Assembly (NCBI GenBank): GCA_001929475.1
Contig: LXFE01000119.1
Span: 1 to 64,000, forward strand
From: Neolecta irregularis DAH-3
Lineage: Eukaryota; Ascomycota; Neolectomycetes; Neolectales; Neolectaceae
Length of the DNA stretch: 64,000 bases
Direction of reading: 5' to 3'
Shown here: piece after piece, positions 1-10,330 of the stretch
Numbering within the stretch: the first letter of the stretch is position 1
Layout: the number at the start of each line of letters is the position of its first letter
Program-made: the position numbers and the translations under genes
The notes under the pieces: model-generated
What the model saw: the letters and a program-made list of their open reading frames with translations, nothing else
Told to the model about the DNA's origin: nothing
Databases searched by the model: none

Positions 1-1353
1 ATATTTTATGAGGATACAGATTCTGATGATCTCTATAGATCTGATAAGGATGCAGAATCTGATGGGAACTCTGGATCTGAGGAAGACTCTGAATCTGAAT
101 CTGAATCTGATGCAGAATCTGATGAGGGCTCTAGGTCTGATGAGGAATTTGTTGACCTCGACACACGTTCTGTCACTCGGTCCTCTCAACACAATACCAC
201 ACCTCTATATCGCAATTCCCAAGATGACATGCCTGTCACTACGATTACTCTGAAATCTAGTCAAATGAATTTTCGCTCTCACACACTCTCCCAACGGACC
301 GAAACTCACAAATCTCATCCGACAAATTTTCTCTCCCAACGGATCGAAGCTCACAAATCTCATCACATAAATTTTCTCGCCCAACATACCGAAATTCGCA
401 AATCCCATCAGATAGATTTTCTCTCCCAACGGACAGAAGCTCACAAATCCCATCAGACAAATTTTCTCTCCCAAAGGACCGAAACTCATAAATCTCATGA
501 GACGAATTTTCCATCTGACACTCTCTTCCAACAGACTGAAACTCGCAAATCTCGTCAAACGAATATTCCCTCATGCTCCCAACGGACCGAAGCTCACAAA
601 TCTCATCAGACAAATCTTCTCTCCCAACATACCGAAACTCACAAATCTCATCAGACAAATGTTCAACGGACCGAAACTCATAAATCGCATGAGACGAATT
701 TTCCCTCCGACACTCTCTTCCAACAGACTGAAACTCGCAAATCTCATCAAACGAATATTCCCTCCCGCTCTTTCTCCCAACGGACTGAAAAAACTCAGAA
801 ATCTCGTCAAACCAAATTTTCCTCACACACGTTCTCCCAACGGACCGAAAACCCCACTGGGCAATTCAACAAGCCTCCAATTGTTGTAGGACCACAAGTT
901 AAGACAAAATCATTGGTTGGAACCATAGTAGAGCTCAAAACTGTCCAAAGAAAACTGCTTCTCTCAAACATGCAAGTCAGGCTAAACTCTCATGAAGCTC
1001 GCGCAAACGCTCATGCTGATGCATATGCTAAGGTCAAAGCATCTACTTTCCAGGGACAAGTCCTAGTGGCCTCTAAACCTTCTAGCGAAGTCAAAGTTCA
1101 AACCTTCCCTGAATCTGACAATGCCGAGATTGTAGTCACCCAGAAACCTTTGAATCCCTTCCCGCAAGATCTCTATCTAGAACCAGTTGGACAGCTCAAG
1201 ACTACTACTCATCCTACTGGCTTTGCATCAGTGGGACAGCGTACTTCACCTACTAGCTTAAGGCGTCCCATTCCTAGTTTCACTGCCGGTTCGATTAGAA
1301 ACAAAATGTCATACCTTGTAGGTGTTGTTTTGCTTGCTGGTCTTATTCTCTAA
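1..1353 (+). CDS. Tandem-repeat protein with acidic N-part and C-terminal membrane tail (5' end outside window)
   Basis: Frame 1 is open from the first base to the TAA at 1351-1353, so the start lies upstream of the window. The visible part, 450 residues, has three zones. Bases 1-165 encode an Asp/Glu/Ser-rich stretch with repeated SD and ES dipeptides. Bases 265-860 encode about 12 imperfect copies of a 15-20 residue unit of the form SQRTETHKSHQTNF, rich in Ser, Thr, His, Lys and Gln. Bases 860-1353 encode a non-repetitive region ending in a hydrophobic run (SYLVGVVLLAGLIL) right before the stop. That layout suits a tail-anchored membrane protein or a wall protein with a C-terminal anchor signal, but I do not recognise a family. 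The repeat keeps its frame through many substitutions, so it is probably translated. Function unknown. Confidence 0.6.
   Translation: MFYEDTDSDDLYRSDKDAESDGNSGSEEDSESESESDAESDEGSRSDEEFVDLDTRSVTRSSQHNTTPLYRNSQDDMPVTTITLKSSQMNFRSHTLSQRTETHKSHPTNFLSQRIEAHKSHHINFLAQHTEIRKSHQIDFLSQRTEAHKSHQTNFLSQRTETHKSHETNFPSDTLFQQTETRKSRQTNIPSCSQRTEAHKSHQTNLLSQHTETHKSHQTNVQRTETHKSHETNFPSDTLFQQTETRKSHQTNIPSRSFSQRTEKTQKSRQTKFSSHTFSQRTENPTGQFNKPPIVVGPQVKTKSLVGTIVELKTVQRKLLLSNMQVRLNSHEARANAHADAYAKVKASTFQGQVLVASKPSSEVKVQTFPESDNAEIVVTQKPLNPFPQDLYLEPVGQLKTTTHPTGFASVGQRTSPTSLRRPIPSFTAGSIRNKMSYLVGVVLLAGLIL
265..860 (+). repeat. In-frame tandem repeat array, about 12 units of 42-60 bp
   Basis: Units begin with variants of CTCTCCCAACGGACCGAA and continue through ACTCACAAATCTCAT. 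They differ by scattered substitutions and a few unit-length changes. A longer variant with an inserted TCTGACACTCTCTTCC segment occurs twice (about 511-560 and 697-746), which points to internal duplication of a multi-unit block. Confidence 0.9.
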
Positions 1354-2559
1354 ATGACTTGGTTCATTCGAATATTATCCCTGGTCGTAAAATGTTTTAT
1401 TAAGAAGAGAAATGTATAGTAGACGTAGCCGAAAAGTTTGTGGGATAGGCATTAAATTTAAAGTGACCCGTCGCATTCTCTTTTGCTAGGTTCTCACATT
1501 CAACTGGGTTGTAAATGAATCTTGTCTTTGGTTTTTGGCTAATGACAAACAAAAGTCTTCCCACGAACATTGAGAAAACAATGACGAATATTTCAAAATG
1601 TACGACTGATCTCGTTCCTTGTTTGATATGATCTTTAGACGTAAAGACAAAAGGTATGAATGGTATAGTAACATGAATGATTTAATATAATATTATAAAC
1701 CATTCATATATTACTATTCTTCTGGTCCACTTTTAAGCTTGTCCATTACTTGAATTTCGAGGCCATTTGGTGGCTGTGGCAGTCCGTTCTATGAAAAGTT
1801 TACCTCCATGGATATTCACATGAGGGTATTAACAACAGACGATCGAAAATTCGCAAATGGTATAATCTTCTAATCAGTACTACCTCTCAATGAATCGCAC
1901 TTGTATTACGTGATCGCCGATGGTGACGGTGGGGATCCTGGACTCCCCACACTATTTAAACGCCTGTCGAACCCTGGCGTCCAGACGACATAAAAATCAA
2001 ATATTCATCGGAAGCTTGAGGCCAAATAAGCGCCAACGTTATTTTATTATTTCCTCATATATACTGTTTACATCTGGAGAGCCACCTCTCTTCTCCTAGC
2101 TCTCAGTACTTATTACTATCTCTTTAGATGCTGCAGAATTATTAACCATGCGTGATCTAACCACCTTACACTCTCGATTGCACCTGTGATAGAACTCAAT
2201 CTGTGATGGAACTTTTTCCATAGCATTTAAAGCTAGGAATTCGGTTGGTTGGCAGTTTACCCATTTCCCCTTTTCACAATTGAATAACGAATCTAGAGTC
2301 TCTAATTGGATTAATTACCAATGGGCTTCCTGGAAACATTGAACGACCCAAACCTCTGAGCAGCAAACAAATAAATGCGGGTATTTTACTGTGAGGGGTT
2401 CCAGATACCCATGGTATTCATACATAAAATGACCAATCATCATGTTAGTTATGCTGACCCTGCATCCCACCTTTACGACCAAAACTTAACTACAATCGTC
2501 TCAACACCAACTTTGTGCGCCAAATCAAGGTAGACAAAGAAATTATAATACAGGGATGT
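1354..2559. other. Intergenic stretch, no gene supported
   Basis: About 1.2 kb between the repeat protein and the 3' end of the F-box gene. It is AT-rich with scattered stop codons in all frames. Short open frames such as 1486-1674 minus have no recognisable motif. I see no RNA gene. Confidence 0.6.
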
Positions 2560-3384
2560 TTAAACAACCACCAACTGTCTTCGAAATTCCAGAGCGGAAG
2601 TTTTTCCACTGGCCATATCATCAAGCACACCAAGGAGCTTTTGAATTTTTCGTTGATATAGAGGATCATCCTGTAATTTGCGCCATGAAGCTTTGTATAC
2701 TTGAGTAGCCATTTCAATATAAGCTTCTTGACCGGTTCTAAGGAATGTTTCGATAGTCGTCCAAAACACTTGTTTGCGCATTCCACGAATGGCGTACGTC
2801 AAAAATTCAACCATATTTGTTGGTGGGACAGATTCAGGTTCAAGCTCAATCTTTCGCAGACGCGCAAGTAGATGGTCTTCAACGTGTCGTTCCAATTCAA
2901 AGACTTGAAACCGATGATCCATTCGATAGATTTCGTCGCGGATTTTGAGATATTTCTTTGCAGCGGCTTGACTGTTGTATGTAATCTCCGAGTCAAATTT
3001 TTTACTGACCGTCGACATGCTGAAGAAAACGTCCTGTTGTAGAAATGCTTCATGGTCGTCAATGTACCTATGGACTTTTCGAAACATGTGTTTACAAGTC
3101 AATCCGATGTTTCGTAGGTCTGATAGAGGTAGATGATCGAGGACGAAAAGCCGGAGCTCGGGTATCGAGAGTTGACATATCATGGGTTGCACCGGAGGTT
3201 TATAAGATTCGATTTTACCTATTAGAGAGGATAAAGGTGATTGGTCTTTCAAGCCTTTTGGTTTGCTCCGCGATGGCTCGCTCCATACTTTTCGACGGAG
3301 GGAATTCGGGATACTAAGCCTCTGTAACTGCGTTGAAGCTCTTCGAAGCGAATATCCCGGTGATTTGCTGTTTGATTGGCCCAT
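2560..3384 (-). CDS. F-box protein with predicted N-myristoylation site
   Basis: A single-exon gene of 274 residues with an ATG at 3384 and a TAA at 2560. Residues near 90-125 carry an F-box-like helix set (LSIPELRLFVLDHLPLSDL, then NIGLTCKHMF), the module that binds Skp1 in SCF ubiquitin ligases. The protein starts MGQSNSKS: Gly2, Ser6 and Lys7 fit the N-myristoyltransferase consensus, so it may be membrane attached. The rest is charged, helical and without recognisable substrate-binding repeats. It is transcribed away from the secreted-protein gene at 4447. The F-box call rests on pattern recognition; the substrate is unknown. Confidence 0.72.
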   Translation of the reverse strand: MGQSNSKSPGYSLRRASTQLQRLSIPNSLRRKVWSEPSRSKPKGLKDQSPLSSLIGKIESYKPPVQPMICQLSIPELRLFVLDHLPLSDLRNIGLTCKHMFRKVHRYIDDHEAFLQQDVFFSMSTVSKKFDSEITYNSQAAAKKYLKIRDEIYRMDHRFQVFELERHVEDHLLARLRKIELEPESVPPTNMVEFLTYAIRGMRKQVFWTTIETFLRTGQEAYIEMATQVYKASWRKLQDDPLYQRKIQKLLGVLDDMASGKTSALEFRRQLVVV

Positions 3385-4446
3385 TACTGATAGGTGTCGT
3401 TAGTTGCTGGAATATCAAATGAATAACAAAGTGGGGGCAGGTGAAAGGAGAAATGGCGTGAAGAGGTTTTATAGGAGCGCCGGGCCAGAATTCCCGATTC
3501 CTCTTAAGTAAGCCTTAGCTTTTTGCTTTTAGGCTAGACTACACTTCCGAAGCCGGTGGAGTTCGCATGACACCGAACACTAAGAGACACCGAACACTAA
3601 GATGAATGTCCTTCTTTGCGCTTTATAAATACCTCTCAAAATTTTATTGGTTGGACACGTTCCTTATAACAAGTTTGTTTGATTATTAAGGATATGACTC
3701 CTATTCAGCGGCTTCTCTGGTGGCTCGTTTTCTCAGGTTAGTTTAGTCTAATTGGAAGCCTTTTCTTGAACTAGCCACTGATCTTCGTCAAGAGCGTGAC
3801 CGTGGCAGCCCAATTATTCCGTTCAGGGCATTGGTGGTACATAAATCGGAGTCAAAATCAGTTTGTTCATTTTGTCTTAACCCCGAACAAGACTGATCAC
3901 CCACTGTACTGAATGAAGTGCGACCATCAAGGTAAAGCTAACTTTTCTCAATTCATATAGAATAAAGCCGATCAATTATTAGGCCTAACACTGACAGCAA
4001 TTGTAAAGAAACGACAAAATAATACCAGGACTAATAGTCTCATTTTCCACGTGATATCGTGAACTTGTTCATCACTCCACCCGTCTCCTAGACATTTTCA
4101 AAATGAAAAGGAGTTTAAATAGGCGCCTTTCGGGATTGGAAATACTACCACTGCTAATTCATGGATTGTGAAATCGAGATTTTGGAGGTGTGATAGTTAT
4201 CCTCGATCACTGCTTCACGTCCGATGATTCGACCAGGGATTCCACAACGAATTCCTCTTATGTTTCTTTTACCGGAAGAATTTTGGGAAGAATGCGAGAC
4301 TGGAAAATTCCGATAACATTCAGGGTATCGGCCCAGCCACAATTTTTGGCAAATTCCTATCAATACCAGTCATGTATCACGTCATCATTTACAGTCTCTC
4401 TCAATAAAGAAGGCGGCCACCTGGTGTTAGATGAACATCACACACC
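3385..4446. promoter_or_regulatory. Divergent intergenic region between F-box and secreted-protein genes
   Basis: About 1.06 kb that must contain the promoters of both flanking genes. It includes a perfect 17-bp tandem duplication at 3569-3602. Open frames on either strand here (for example 4154-4363 and 4190-4450) overlap each other antisense and show no family motif. Confidence 0.5.
3569..3602. repeat. Perfect 17-bp tandem duplication
   Basis: GACACCGAACACTAAGA occurs twice head to tail with no spacer, about 185 bp upstream of the F-box start codon. It could be a regulatory site duplication or replication slippage. Confidence 0.9.
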
Positions 4447-5656
4447 ATGATTCACCGAGCTATTTTGGCATTAGCTGCAGCATCGTTGATATCTTGTCTC
4501 CAGACCGGTGACAAGTGTACAGAAAGCCAATGTTCCGGTGACGGTAATAAATTGCTCGCTTTGTGTGATAGAGGGGTGGTCTCTTTACTTGATTGTGGAG
4601 AAGAGTTGGATGAATACTATGGCTTCCGTGCGATCTTCAGCGTAATATATGCTGATAATAGCCCCGGGAAAATTGACGGACGCAAAATGCGACATCAGAA
4701 ATGGGAATGCCGATTGTTACAGCTCTCAAGGAGATGGCTGTGTTTTCCTCTTAGTGTTCCTATTCTGACGATTAGTCGAACAGTATATGGCTACCGCCTC
4801 CGAAGAACTAAGCATCGCCTCTGCCACTCCAGTTTCACCGTCTGATCCAGATGAGACTGATTCACAAGAACACAGGGGCGAGGAACAGATTCCAGCTCCA
4901 ACACCACACTCTGAGCCTCTTTCTAAAAGAGAAGGACTTGCTCCTGGAAATGATGACCAAGACACTACTCTGACTCGACGGAATTATCCTAAATTTCGAG
5001 AATTATCCTCAAAGATAACGGCTGACAACGACAACGACGAAGGAATCACTGATGATACTCCGGACCAAGATGCAACCCTTTCGGAATCAAACCCGACTAG
5101 CACCACTGATTCGCATATACATCCCCGTCGATCTCAAGATTCACACAACGTCCTAGATAAACGAGAACCTGAACATATCGCAGAAGACTACATGAATGTC
5201 GTTTTTACACAATGGTCGGCTCCTGAATTCATTAAACTTTGGAGCCTTGACGTTTCTTCACCTGAAATTCTCGAGGCAGATGATGCAATTTTCAACGAGA
5301 CCCCTTATGATGATGACGCTATCCAGAACTTGGCAGTAACAGGACTCACTGTGGATTCTGAGTTATATCAGGATCGTACACAAGATCTCTTTAGGCGTTA
5401 TGCAGTTGACGCCGAGAATATACCATCTGAGAACGCAATTTCCAGCAAGCAGGTATCTACTCGACTCTATTCCCGAAGCAGCACTAGTACCGACCTAGCT
5501 AATGATGACGATGACAGCATCTTCGATGACAGTCCGGACGAGCAAGACATCCCTGTACCAACAAGTTCGGCCACTGACGTTCCCCTTAAATTTCGCCTCA
5601 TACAAAAACTACAAAAGAAGGACGGGGTCAGTGTTGGGGACAGGCCTCATAAATAA
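4447..5656 (+). CDS. Predicted secreted cysteine-rich protein with dibasic processing sites
   Basis: Exons 4447-4627, 4662-4739 and 4776-5656 join to 1140 bp, 379 residues. Both introns (34 and 36 nt) are GT-AG with a CTGAT/CTGAC branch-like site. The start is a typical signal peptide (MIHRAILALAAASLIS). After cleavage an N-terminal module of about 70 residues holds six cysteines, enough for three disulphides. The remainder is acidic, rich in Ser, Thr and Asp, with dibasic pairs followed by small or polar residues (KR near 137 and 215, RR near 154, 204 and 280) that look like Kex2 sites. I know no family for the whole protein. A wall protein, effector or propeptide are all possible. The frame closure supports the splicing; the function is open. 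Confidence 0.62.
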
Positions 5657-6689
5657 ACCCAGTACTTCTGATGTCAACCTTCAGTAAGATCGATAAATTT
5701 AGTTCCTTGATTTTTCCACTTTCCCATAGATAGTTTTTACATATACATTTTGCAAAGATTTCTCCACATCGCGTCATGTCGGAACTAGTCAAACTGTCAT
5801 TACTTCGCTGACAATTCCGATGGATCATAGACGGTCAATGGAACACATCTTATCTCTGAATTGGTCATCAACAGTTATTGCCACAAGTGACCTTCTGGGG
5901 GAGTTTCCAAGATCCCCTTAATCATCTCCTAGGGTTAAAGATACTCAAGGAAAATTACGTGAAGTCTGTAACGTGTTGAGCTCTTGTATACAAATAAGAC
6001 TAGGTTATATTCCTTAAACTAAGCTTGTAGATTTATGAGCTTAGGTTAAGGTATGCCTCCCGAGCCTTCATATGCTTCTAGATACAAATGCCCTTATTTC
6101 TTTTCCGCCACTTGATCAATTGGTAAGATATATCCGGTAATACTCTGGATATATCCTTACAAAGTCTCACTTTTATTATTGGACCTATATTCCAGTAAGA
6201 GAGGGTAATTTTTGGCTAACTATTTGATATATATGGTTGTTTTTCAGCATATCATCAATCTCAGATAGCCAGGCTAAAGTTTCATGGCTGAATATTACGT
6301 TCAACAAACAATTTTCGAAATGCGCCTTGCTAATGATCTCATTATGGGTGTAGAGCCACTTGCTATCCATCAAGTCGAGTTGCAGCCCAGTTAATGTCCA
6401 TTGCCCATCCGTATCCAGCTGTAATGTGCTATTTTCTTGATGTCAAACTTTGATGTTTACAAGTTCGATTAGATCAAAACCCCGCCCATACCTACATTGA
6501 AGATTTAGTTCATTATCAGACCCAGTGATTTTGTAGCGCGCTCAAAAATGATTTGCATGTTGTATTTCGCCATTCTACATTAAATTCAGACCTATAACTC
6601 GCTTATGGGAATGCGGAGGTCTGGCAGTGCTGATCAACGAATGACACGTCGACTTGGATCTCTTCAGCCCGCTTCATTACATAACCAGC
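5657..6689. other. Intergenic stretch with an LTR/MITE-like repeat copy
   Basis: About 1 kb without a supported gene. Positions 5991-6170 are copy 1 of a dispersed repeat that recurs at 34609-34830 and, inverted, at 47024-47178. The rest is AT-rich. The 62-codon frame at 6185-6373 minus has no recognisable motif. Confidence 0.65.
5991..6170 (+). repeat. Dispersed repeat, copy 1 (solo-LTR or MITE-like)
   Basis: Shares blocks in the same order with 34609-34830: CAAATAA.ACTAGGTT at the left end, a CTAAGCTTGTAG...AGCTTAG imperfect palindrome in the middle, TTATTTCTTT..CCGCCA, then TATATCCGGTAAT and an end at ..TCTCAC. There is no coding capacity. Similarity was judged by eye. Confidence 0.65.
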
Positions 6690-7562
6690 ATGAGCGCAAA
6701 ATCTGGGTTACCTCCTACTGAACCACCGGCATACAGCAAAATTGTATCGTTACGTGTTTCGCCATTCACCGATTTGCATGGGAAAAGGATCATACTGGCT
6801 TCTCAATCACCGTGAGCATTCGCGTCGGCTATGAACTAACGCGCCAAGACGACGTATTGAGTTGTTATTACAAATGGTACCAAAGCGTGGGAAAAGGAAG
6901 CATGAATTTATGTGATAGGGACTTGAAAATGTCGAAGTGATTCCCTCTTGTCATCCTGAAAATCTCGATCAATCACATTTTACTCCCTTTGAATACGTTC
7001 TTCAAACAGCTCAGGAGAAGGCAATTAAGGTCTATTCCGAGGAAGCGGTATGTATTGTCATATTTCTCGGTTAATTAGGTCGTAGGGATCGGAGAACGCC
7101 CCTGACTTGGTGATTGCCGCAGATACCATTGTGCTTTCCGGGAGTATCATTCTGGAGAAGCCAGCGAGCGCTGTCGAGCATCTCAATATGTTGAGATTAC
7201 TGAGAGGGAAAGAACATAAAGTATTCACTGGGGGTATCGTTCTTCTTGATGTCTTTGCTTATACTCAAGTTGCTGTCATCGCTCCGTTGGTTGATGCACC
7301 GGTCTACCCTGGATATTCCCTGCAAACGCATCTCGAAGAAACAATAGTTACCTTTTCGAGCGATTTGACGGATGAGTTTTTACGAGCTTATGTGGAAAGT
7401 GGAGAAGCCAGCTCGATGGCAGGTGGATATGGAATACAGGGGCGCGGGGCCTTATTGGTTGAAAAGATCAATGGAGATTATAATAACGTTGTTGGGTATG
7501 ACTTTCGCTGCCATAAGCTGACTGAATCTATAGCTTACCTTTACGAGCCACATTGCGACTGA
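6690..7562 (+). CDS. Maf/ASMTL-type nucleotide pyrophosphatase
   Basis: Exons 6690-6811, 6849-6876, 6919-7047 and 7086-7562 give 756 bp, 251 residues. Introns are 37, 42 and 38 nt. Maf proteins hydrolyse non-canonical or surplus nucleoside triphosphates (dTTP/UTP-type or methylated nucleotides) to monophosphates and act as house-cleaning enzymes. Diagnostic motifs are present: GKRIILASQSPRR near residue 31 (substrate loop), AADTIV with the catalytic-region Asp near 100, an EKP motif, HKVFTGG, and the C-terminal GGYGIQGRGA and NNVVG blocks. The start ATG at 6690 was chosen because an in-frame proline-rich leader joins the motif; the ATG at 6778 is out of frame. It is convergent with the bHLH gene. 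Confidence 0.93.
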
Positions 7563-7705
7563 TTGATAACTGTTTAAAAGAAGCCCGGGAAGGACTACAT
7601 CAGGAGGCCGAGGAAACAGGACTGGATAGTGACTAGATCGTTATGAAGAACAAGGAGTAGACACCAATAGCCGATTATTTACATGTTTAATATCTGCAAG
7701 TACCG

Positions 7706-8134
7706 TCATGTTTCCATATTCCGGCGGTCCATTTCTTCCAGTAAACGTTGTTTCTCTTGTAATAGCTCTTCTATATGTTCCCTTGCTACATGGATGAATT
7801 TTGGACTCGTAAGATCCATACACACCTGATTTCAACACTCTTGCTTCACTGCGACACACATCTTCCGTAAGGCTAGGTACAACTTGACACAACCGAATAC
7901 TCGCATCTCGAATTTTCTGACGCCTTTGTTGCTCCTAGAATTCAATTAGCCGAGAGAATATGATACAAAGGAAGGTACACTGGCAGTATGATTCGCCTGA
8001 CGTTCTTCGGCAGTAAGAAGCGTCTTTTTCTTTGTTTTTGAGCTAGATGACAAGTATCTCTGACGCTTTGTAGAAGGTGGCGAGGAGGTCGAAATTTCCA
8101 TTGGAGAAGCCACTGATTGTGGAGTTGATAGCAT
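7706..8134 (-). CDS. Small basic helix-loop-helix transcription factor
   Basis: Exons in coding order are 8134-7979, 7934-7826 and 7785-7706, 345 bp in all, 114 residues. The 44- and 40-nt introns are GT-AG. After a Ser/Pro/Lys-rich leader, residues near 45-105 read as basic region plus helix 1 (ANHTASEQQRRQKIRDASI, with the Glu and Arg pair that contact E-box DNA), a loop, then helix 2 (SEARVLKSAREHIEELL) running into a heptad-like coiled coil (QEKQRLLEEMDRRN). The length and layout resemble small dimer partners of the Ino4/Max kind, though I cannot assign orthology. It is convergent with the Maf gene, with a 143-bp gap. Confidence 0.85.
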
Positions 8135-8662
8135 TATTGGTGGTATTCCAAGTTAAAGGAAACGTTGTTCCATGTGGAGTTCATTGAGTAAGCAGGTGAT
8201 TTTCATCTCAATCAAAAAGCACGCTTTGCCTATCCATCCCAGATTCGAGTTAGATTTATTCCCAGGTGTAGTTAATTGTACTAATTCTAAACATGATACA
8301 ATCGAAATTCAATCGCCAACATTCCCTTGACATCCCCATAGTCTTAGTATCTGAAGTGCTATTCGCACGTCTATAACTATTCTGCTGCTAGCCAAAACTA
8401 TTCTGAAAGCTACGTCCTCCTCTGCCGCACTTTTGTCGTGGATTTTATGAAATCATTCCGTACTTACTTGATTAATTTTATCTGTTACAAGGTGATAAAT
8501 AGCTCTCGATTTCAGAACCAATTATGTAGCTCGATCAAAATAAAATACAAACAGTCAATATGCATCATGAAAGAACCAGTGAACTAGGAGCAAAAAACAA
8601 AATCCCAATTGATTACATGACTTTAAATTCCCGATTTGTAACCATATCGTTTCAAGTTCATG
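8135..8662. other. Intergenic stretch, no gene supported
   Basis: About 530 bp upstream of the bHLH gene and downstream of the Lin1 gene. It presumably holds the bHLH promoter. I see no RNA gene. Confidence 0.55.
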
Positions 8663-9723
8663 CTAATTCTGAGGGCGTAGCGGTATTTCTGAAGAGAATA
8701 TTGAAGTTCCAACTATGCGAACAGAAATGCCATTGTCAAAGTATCCTGCTTCAGCCCAATCGTTGATCTCTTTGATGGAGTATGGCCCATGGATATCCTC
8801 TTGTCCGGGCCTGGTTAATCAACCATCTTGATTCCAATAAAAACATACCATTTGTACTCGTACATATCTTCCTGCTTGTTATCCTTGTCAATCCACTTCG
8901 TTCCTGTCTTGTTGTTGAATTTTCCGATCAATAATTCTCGAGTATCTTGATAAATATCGATATGACCTTTCGCAAATAGCTTGTCTGCTAGTCCAGTGAT
9001 CTTCTCCACCCGTTGCTTCCTTTCCATATCCTTCTTGTCCCCTTTTCCCAACCTTCGTATTCCATTTAGCACTGTTTCCTCCAAGTCCAACATCTCGATC
9101 AATTCACGTAATAGCTCCTCTTCGGTAAAAATCTCAGAGTCGTCATCGTTCTTTTTCAACTGTTTCTCCTGGGCTTCTTTCGCTTTACGAATATCCTTCT
9201 TCGAAATTCCTTCTAACCAAACGTCATGTTTTGCGTTAGGATCACCAACGTTCCTAACAAAGTTCCCCTGTTCATCAAACTTGCCTTCCTCTAGATCATT
9301 CTTCATATTGAAAGCCTCTATTTGTGGGGCATTTCGTTTTTTGCCACTAGGTCCAATTTCTTCATCGGGGACATCATCATCGTCTTCCGTATCAATCTCG
9401 GAAAGCAGATCCTTGGATGACATTTCTTGACCTTGTATTTCATTTATTTCCATGAATCGTACTTTAAGTTTTGTTTCTTGATCCTTGGTACTTTCACCAA
9501 ACATATCTGAATCGTCTGCTTTGGTCTGTTTTGCTTCAGTAGAGCTATCGCTTTCGTAACCGTGCAGTTTGACAGCATTACGGTTCAACTTGGAGGTCGT
9601 TAAATCAGCTTCTAGGAATTCATCTTGTATTCCTTCAGTATTTCTCGATGATCCAACTCGGACTTTTTTAGGTTGACTGAGAATGGACCGCATTGATGGA
9701 GTGGAATGACGTTTTGAAGACAT
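8663..9723 (-). CDS. LIN1: U5 snRNP-associated Lin1/CD2BP2 protein (GYF domain)
   Basis: Exons in coding order are 9723-8849 and 8810-8663 around a 38-nt intron: 1023 bp, 340 residues. This family (human CD2BP2/U5-52K, yeast Lin1, fission yeast Snu40) associates with the U5 snRNP during spliceosome assembly. The N-terminal half is acidic and low complexity. The middle carries the family blocks PQIEAFNMKNDLEEGKFDE and NFVRNVGD. The C-terminus is a GYF domain that reads YEYKW, then DIHGPYSIKEINDWAEAGYF, with the GP and Trp positions of the proline-ligand pocket kept. Without the splice the protein would stop just after YEYKW, so the second exon is essential. Divergent from STT3. Confidence 0.93.
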
Positions 9724-10330
9724 TGGAGTGGCGCGAGGCGTTGTAATATGGAATTAGAGTCTCGATCTGTATTGTAAACCTATGGCCAAATATGTATTCT
9801 GATAAATAACGGATTAACAAAGAAAACAATTCCAGGGGTTTGACTGTAATTTGATGCTATGAGAACAATAAAAGCACCCATCTCACGCTTATAACAAATC
9901 AACGATTCGTGCCTACAGTCCAACAAAATTTTGGTTTTTGCTGCGAGAATCATTTCAATATCGACACAGACTCGCAATATTCAACTTCTGCCCCTAGTAC
10001 TGAGACCGACCTGCCAACAAGATTGAAAAACGGGACTCAGGACACCGTTGTTTCTTTTGATACAAATTGGCCATGCACACAGTAAAACACAGTAAAGCAC
10101 AGGATGTATAGAAAGTGAAAAACCTCAGTGGAAAGATTATTTGGTGTAGCAAAGCAACTGCAGTAGCCACGCAAAACCTCAACGTTTATCCCCGCCTTTC
10201 TCCTATATCTCCATATCTCGCTTGTCTGGAACGGTAATTGTCCTTGCGAGTATATTTTGGACAGATATTTACCATATAGGCAGTCTTCTTCATAAGAGCT
10301 TCTCCACTGCGCTTTGCTTCGTGACAACAC
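9724..10330. promoter_or_regulatory. Divergent intergenic region LIN1 / STT3
   Basis: 607 bp between two start codons. Overlapping minus-strand frames here (9780-9977, 9994-10182, 10037-10372) lack family motifs and lie in different frames, so I leave them out. The promoters of both genes must be here. Confidence 0.5.

Noticed and set aside
257-826. 189-codon minus-strand frame across the tandem repeats
   Set aside because: A by-product of the repeat on the plus strand, which is longer and runs into a unique C-terminal region.
8981-9430. 149-codon plus-strand frame
   Set aside because: Antisense of LIN1, Ser/Phe-rich as expected from the reverse of acidic and Lys codons.
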